The position numbers and the translations under genes are program-made. This document shows, piece after piece, positions 6,367 to 8,060 of a stretch of DNA of 8,060 nt. Source of the stretch: Clostridia bacterium (GTDB lineage Bacteria; Bacillota_A; Clostridia; Oscillospirales; CAG-272); assembly GCA_017652965.1 (NCBI GenBank), contig JAGBZZ010000064.1:1-8060 (forward strand). The letters run 5' to 3'. Each line of letters opens with the position of its first letter. Position 1 is the stretch's first letter. The notes under the pieces were generated by a model. It saw nothing but the letters and a program-made list of their open reading frames with translations. It had not been told where the DNA came from and made no database searches.

Positions 6367-7638
6367 ATGATGTATACTCCGAATGAGGATAAGATCCTTG
6401 CGGCCTATGAGGCGGCAAAGGAGACCTACCGTGCCCTTGGCGTGGATACCGATGCGGTGATCGCCCGCTATCGCCGCGTTCCGATCTCCCTGCAGAACTG
6501 GCAGGGCGATGACGTGACCGGCTTTGAGAAGGGTGTGGGCGGTGCCGGCGATATGGTGGTAACCGGTAATTACCCCGGCCGTGCCCGCAATGGGGAGGAG
6601 CTGCGCGCCGACCTTGACATGGCCTTTTCGCTTTGCCCGGTTGCCCCCCGTGTGAACATCCACTCGATGTACGGTGAGCCCGGCACCACCGCCCGCGATG
6701 CCCTGACCCTGAAGGATTTCTCGGCCTGGCTTGCCTGGGCTAAGGAAAAGGGATATGGGATCGACTTCAACGTTACCTACTTTAACCACGAGATGGTCAA
6801 GGACGGCTTGACCCTTTCCTCGCCCGACCGCGCGGCGCGCGATTTTTGGGTGCGGGCAGGGCAGGGCGGCCGCGAGATCGCCGAGGGGATCGGGCGTGAG
6901 CTTGGCACCACCTGTATCCACAACCACTGGATCCCCGACGGGATGAAGGATATCCCCGCCAACCGCCGCCTGTACCGCGATTACCTGGAGGAATCCTTAG
7001 ATCGCATTTTTGAAAAGAAGTACAATACCGGCTATAGCCGTGACACCCTGGAGGGCAAGCTGTTTGCCGTGGGTGTGGAAAGCTTCACGGTCGGCTCGCA
7101 CGAGTTCTACTACGGCTATGCGGTGAAGAACGGCATCGGTCTTTGCATGGATAGCGGCCACTACCACCCGACCGAGCAGGTGGCCGATAAGCTGACGGCG
7201 GCCATGCGCTCGCTGCCTACCCTTCTTCTGCATCTCTCGCGCGGGGTGAGATGGGATAGTGACCACGTCCTGCTTACCGGGGACGAGCTGACAGCCACCA
7301 TGCGTGAGGTCGTGCGTGCGGGGCTTCTTGACAATCCCGGCTTCTTTATGAGCCTTGATTATTTCGATGCCTCTATCCACCGTCTGGCGGCCTGGGCCAT
7401 CGGCCTTCGCTCGGCCGGGTATGCCCTGCTTTCTGCCATGCTGGAGCCTGCCTCGCTTCTCTTTGAGGCCGAGCTTGCGGGGGACTATACCCGCCGCCTT
7501 GCCCTGCATGAGGAGTTCTCGCGGCTTCCTTCCTCTGCCGTGTGGGATTACCTCTGCCTCCTTGAGGGCAAGCCTGTCGGCATTTCCTGGCTGGATACCG
7601 TCCGTCGGTATGAGGCCGAGGTAACCTCCCGCCGCTGA
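6367..7638 (+). CDS. rhaA: L-rhamnose isomerase
   Basis: RhaA interconverts L-rhamnose and L-rhamnulose, the first step of rhamnose use, in the cytoplasm with Mn2+. The 423 residues can be followed against the E. coli protein (419 residues) nearly end to end: LQNWQGDDVTGFE (42-54), TGNYPGRARN...ELRADL, IPDGMKDI, KLFAVGVESFTVGSHEFYYGYA, LCMDSGHYHPTE (259-270), RWDSDHV (Asp297, Asp299, His300), LDYFDASIHRLAAWAIG, and the C-terminal WLDTVRRYEAEVTSRR. The metal-binding region and catalytic blocks are intact. The start at 6367 has AAAGGAG at 6352-6358; ATG at 6370 is an in-frame alternative. It is a single-gene unit. The usual partners (rhamnulokinase, rhamnulose-1-phosphate aldolase, mutarotase, transporter, regulator) are not adjacent, so they must lie elsewhere, or the enzyme serves another aldose; some relatives also act on D-allose or L-mannose. 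Confidence 0.97.
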   Translation: MMYTPNEDKILAAYEAAKETYRALGVDTDAVIARYRRVPISLQNWQGDDVTGFEKGVGGAGDMVVTGNYPGRARNGEELRADLDMAFSLCPVAPRVNIHSMYGEPGTTARDALTLKDFSAWLAWAKEKGYGIDFNVTYFNHEMVKDGLTLSSPDRAARDFWVRAGQGGREIAEGIGRELGTTCIHNHWIPDGMKDIPANRRLYRDYLEESLDRIFEKKYNTGYSRDTLEGKLFAVGVESFTVGSHEFYYGYAVKNGIGLCMDSGHYHPTEQVADKLTAAMRSLPTLLLHLSRGVRWDSDHVLLTGDELTATMREVVRAGLLDNPGFFMSLDYFDASIHRLAAWAIGLRSAGYALLSAMLEPASLLFEAELAGDYTRRLALHEEFSRLPSSAVWDYLCLLEGKPVGISWLDTVRRYEAEVTSRR

Positions 7639-7651
7639 GGATCCGATCACA

Positions 7652-7694
7652 TAAAAAAGCCTCCCCGTGCATTTTGCCGAGGGAGGCCTTTTTA
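7652..7694. terminator. Bidirectional intrinsic terminator between rhaA and the nitroreductase gene
   Basis: GCCTCCC (7659-7665) pairs with GGGAGGC (7681-7687) around a 15-nt loop. A six-A run flanks the left arm and CTTTTT follows the right arm, so either strand's transcript ends in a U-tract. It lies between two convergent genes: 13 nt after the rhaA stop and 25 nt from the nitroreductase stop. Confidence 0.92.
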
Positions 7695-7719
7695 TTTTGC
7701 GTTATATGAAAAGTAATCT

Positions 7720-8060
7720 TTACAGAGTGAAGCTTCCGATATACTGATAGCCGTCAAGGACGGGCTCCTCGCCTTCCCGCCAAAAGGCAAAGCGCTCGCC
7801 GCTTGCCTCGGCCAGCTGGCCGAGGGCGATGCCTACGTCAATGCGGTGCATATCGTGCAAAAGGCGGCTGTGCCTTACCGTGCAAAAGGCGTGCAGGCAC
7901 CCCTCTCCGTGGGTAAAGTACCAGGGCTGACCGTTGACGGCACTCGGGGCGAGGCGGGCAGGCTCCAGGCGCTCGTCTAGCAGGTCGGCGATCCTTTTTA
8001 GCGGATGGCGGTTAAAGGCATCGGCGCCGCTTCGCAGGGGGGCGTCCTTCGGGTGGCCGA
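7720..8060 (-). CDS. Nitroreductase-family protein, C-terminal part (cut by window edge)
   Basis: This is a predicted FMN-dependent oxidoreductase of the nitroreductase fold. The last 112 residues are present on the minus strand and end at TAA (7720-7722). The block ARLAPSAVNGQPWYF is the clear family signature, followed by MHRIDVGIALGQLAEASG, which resembles the D-x-G-I-A helix typical of nitroreductases, and the C-terminal GYQYIGSFTL. The layout fits the TM1586-like putative nitroreductases, in which this block sits in the second half of the protein. The start, the N-terminal half and the likely FMN-phosphate residues are outside the window. The physiological substrate is unknown; these proteins are often annotated from fold alone. 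The gene converges on rhaA and shares its terminator. I cannot judge its operon from here. Confidence 0.87.
   Translation of the reverse strand, partial: GHPKDAPLRSGADAFNRHPLKRIADLLDERLEPARLAPSAVNGQPWYFTHGEGCLHAFCTVRHSRLLHDMHRIDVGIALGQLAEASGERFAFWREGEEPVLDGYQYIGSFTL

Overview
The window looks like chromosomal DNA from an anaerobic Bacillota bacterium, probably an uncultured gut-type Clostridia. The grounds are a pyruvate:ferredoxin oxidoreductase, GC-rich genes separated by AT-rich gaps, strong AGGAGG-like ribosome binding sites, near-consensus sigma-A promoters (TTGACA/TATAAT), intrinsic terminators with U-tracts, and a tRNA with an encoded CCA end. This placement is an inference; no 16S or other marker is present. 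I see no mobile element, CRISPR array or phage gene.

Layout from left to right. (1) Bases 1-666, minus strand: the first 222 codons of nifJ (pyruvate:ferredoxin oxidoreductase), reading out of the window, with its promoter and a hairpin-rich leader at about 667-785. (2) Bases 877-4618, plus strand: a tight four-gene operon behind one strong promoter. It encodes a Gfo/Idh/MocA oxidoreductase, a xylose-isomerase-like TIM-barrel isomerase/epimerase, an AAC(3)-family N-acetyltransferase and a PF04909-type amidohydrolase. Gaps are 1 nt, 9 nt and a 4-nt overlap. (3) Bases 4622-5769: trpS with its own consensus promoter and a strong terminator. (4) About 300 AT-rich bases without a convincing gene, then tRNA-Thr(GGU) with promoter and terminator (6068-6213). 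(5) Bases 6304-7694: a single-gene L-rhamnose isomerase unit (rhaA) ending in a bidirectional terminator. (6) Bases 7720-8060, minus strand: the C-terminal 112 residues of a nitroreductase-family protein that converges on rhaA.

How the genes work together. nifJ, trpS, tRNA-Thr and rhaA are recognisable single-function genes. The four-gene operon is the part without an obvious textbook identity. An NAD(P)-linked sugar or cyclitol dehydrogenase, a metal-dependent TIM-barrel enzyme, an acyl-CoA N-acetyltransferase and a metal-dependent hydrolase are translationally coupled. This suggests a short pathway acting on a sugar, aminosugar, cyclitol or glycoside. The window holds no transporter, kinase or regulator for it, so the substrate cannot be read from the sequence. 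It is the best candidate here for an undescribed system.
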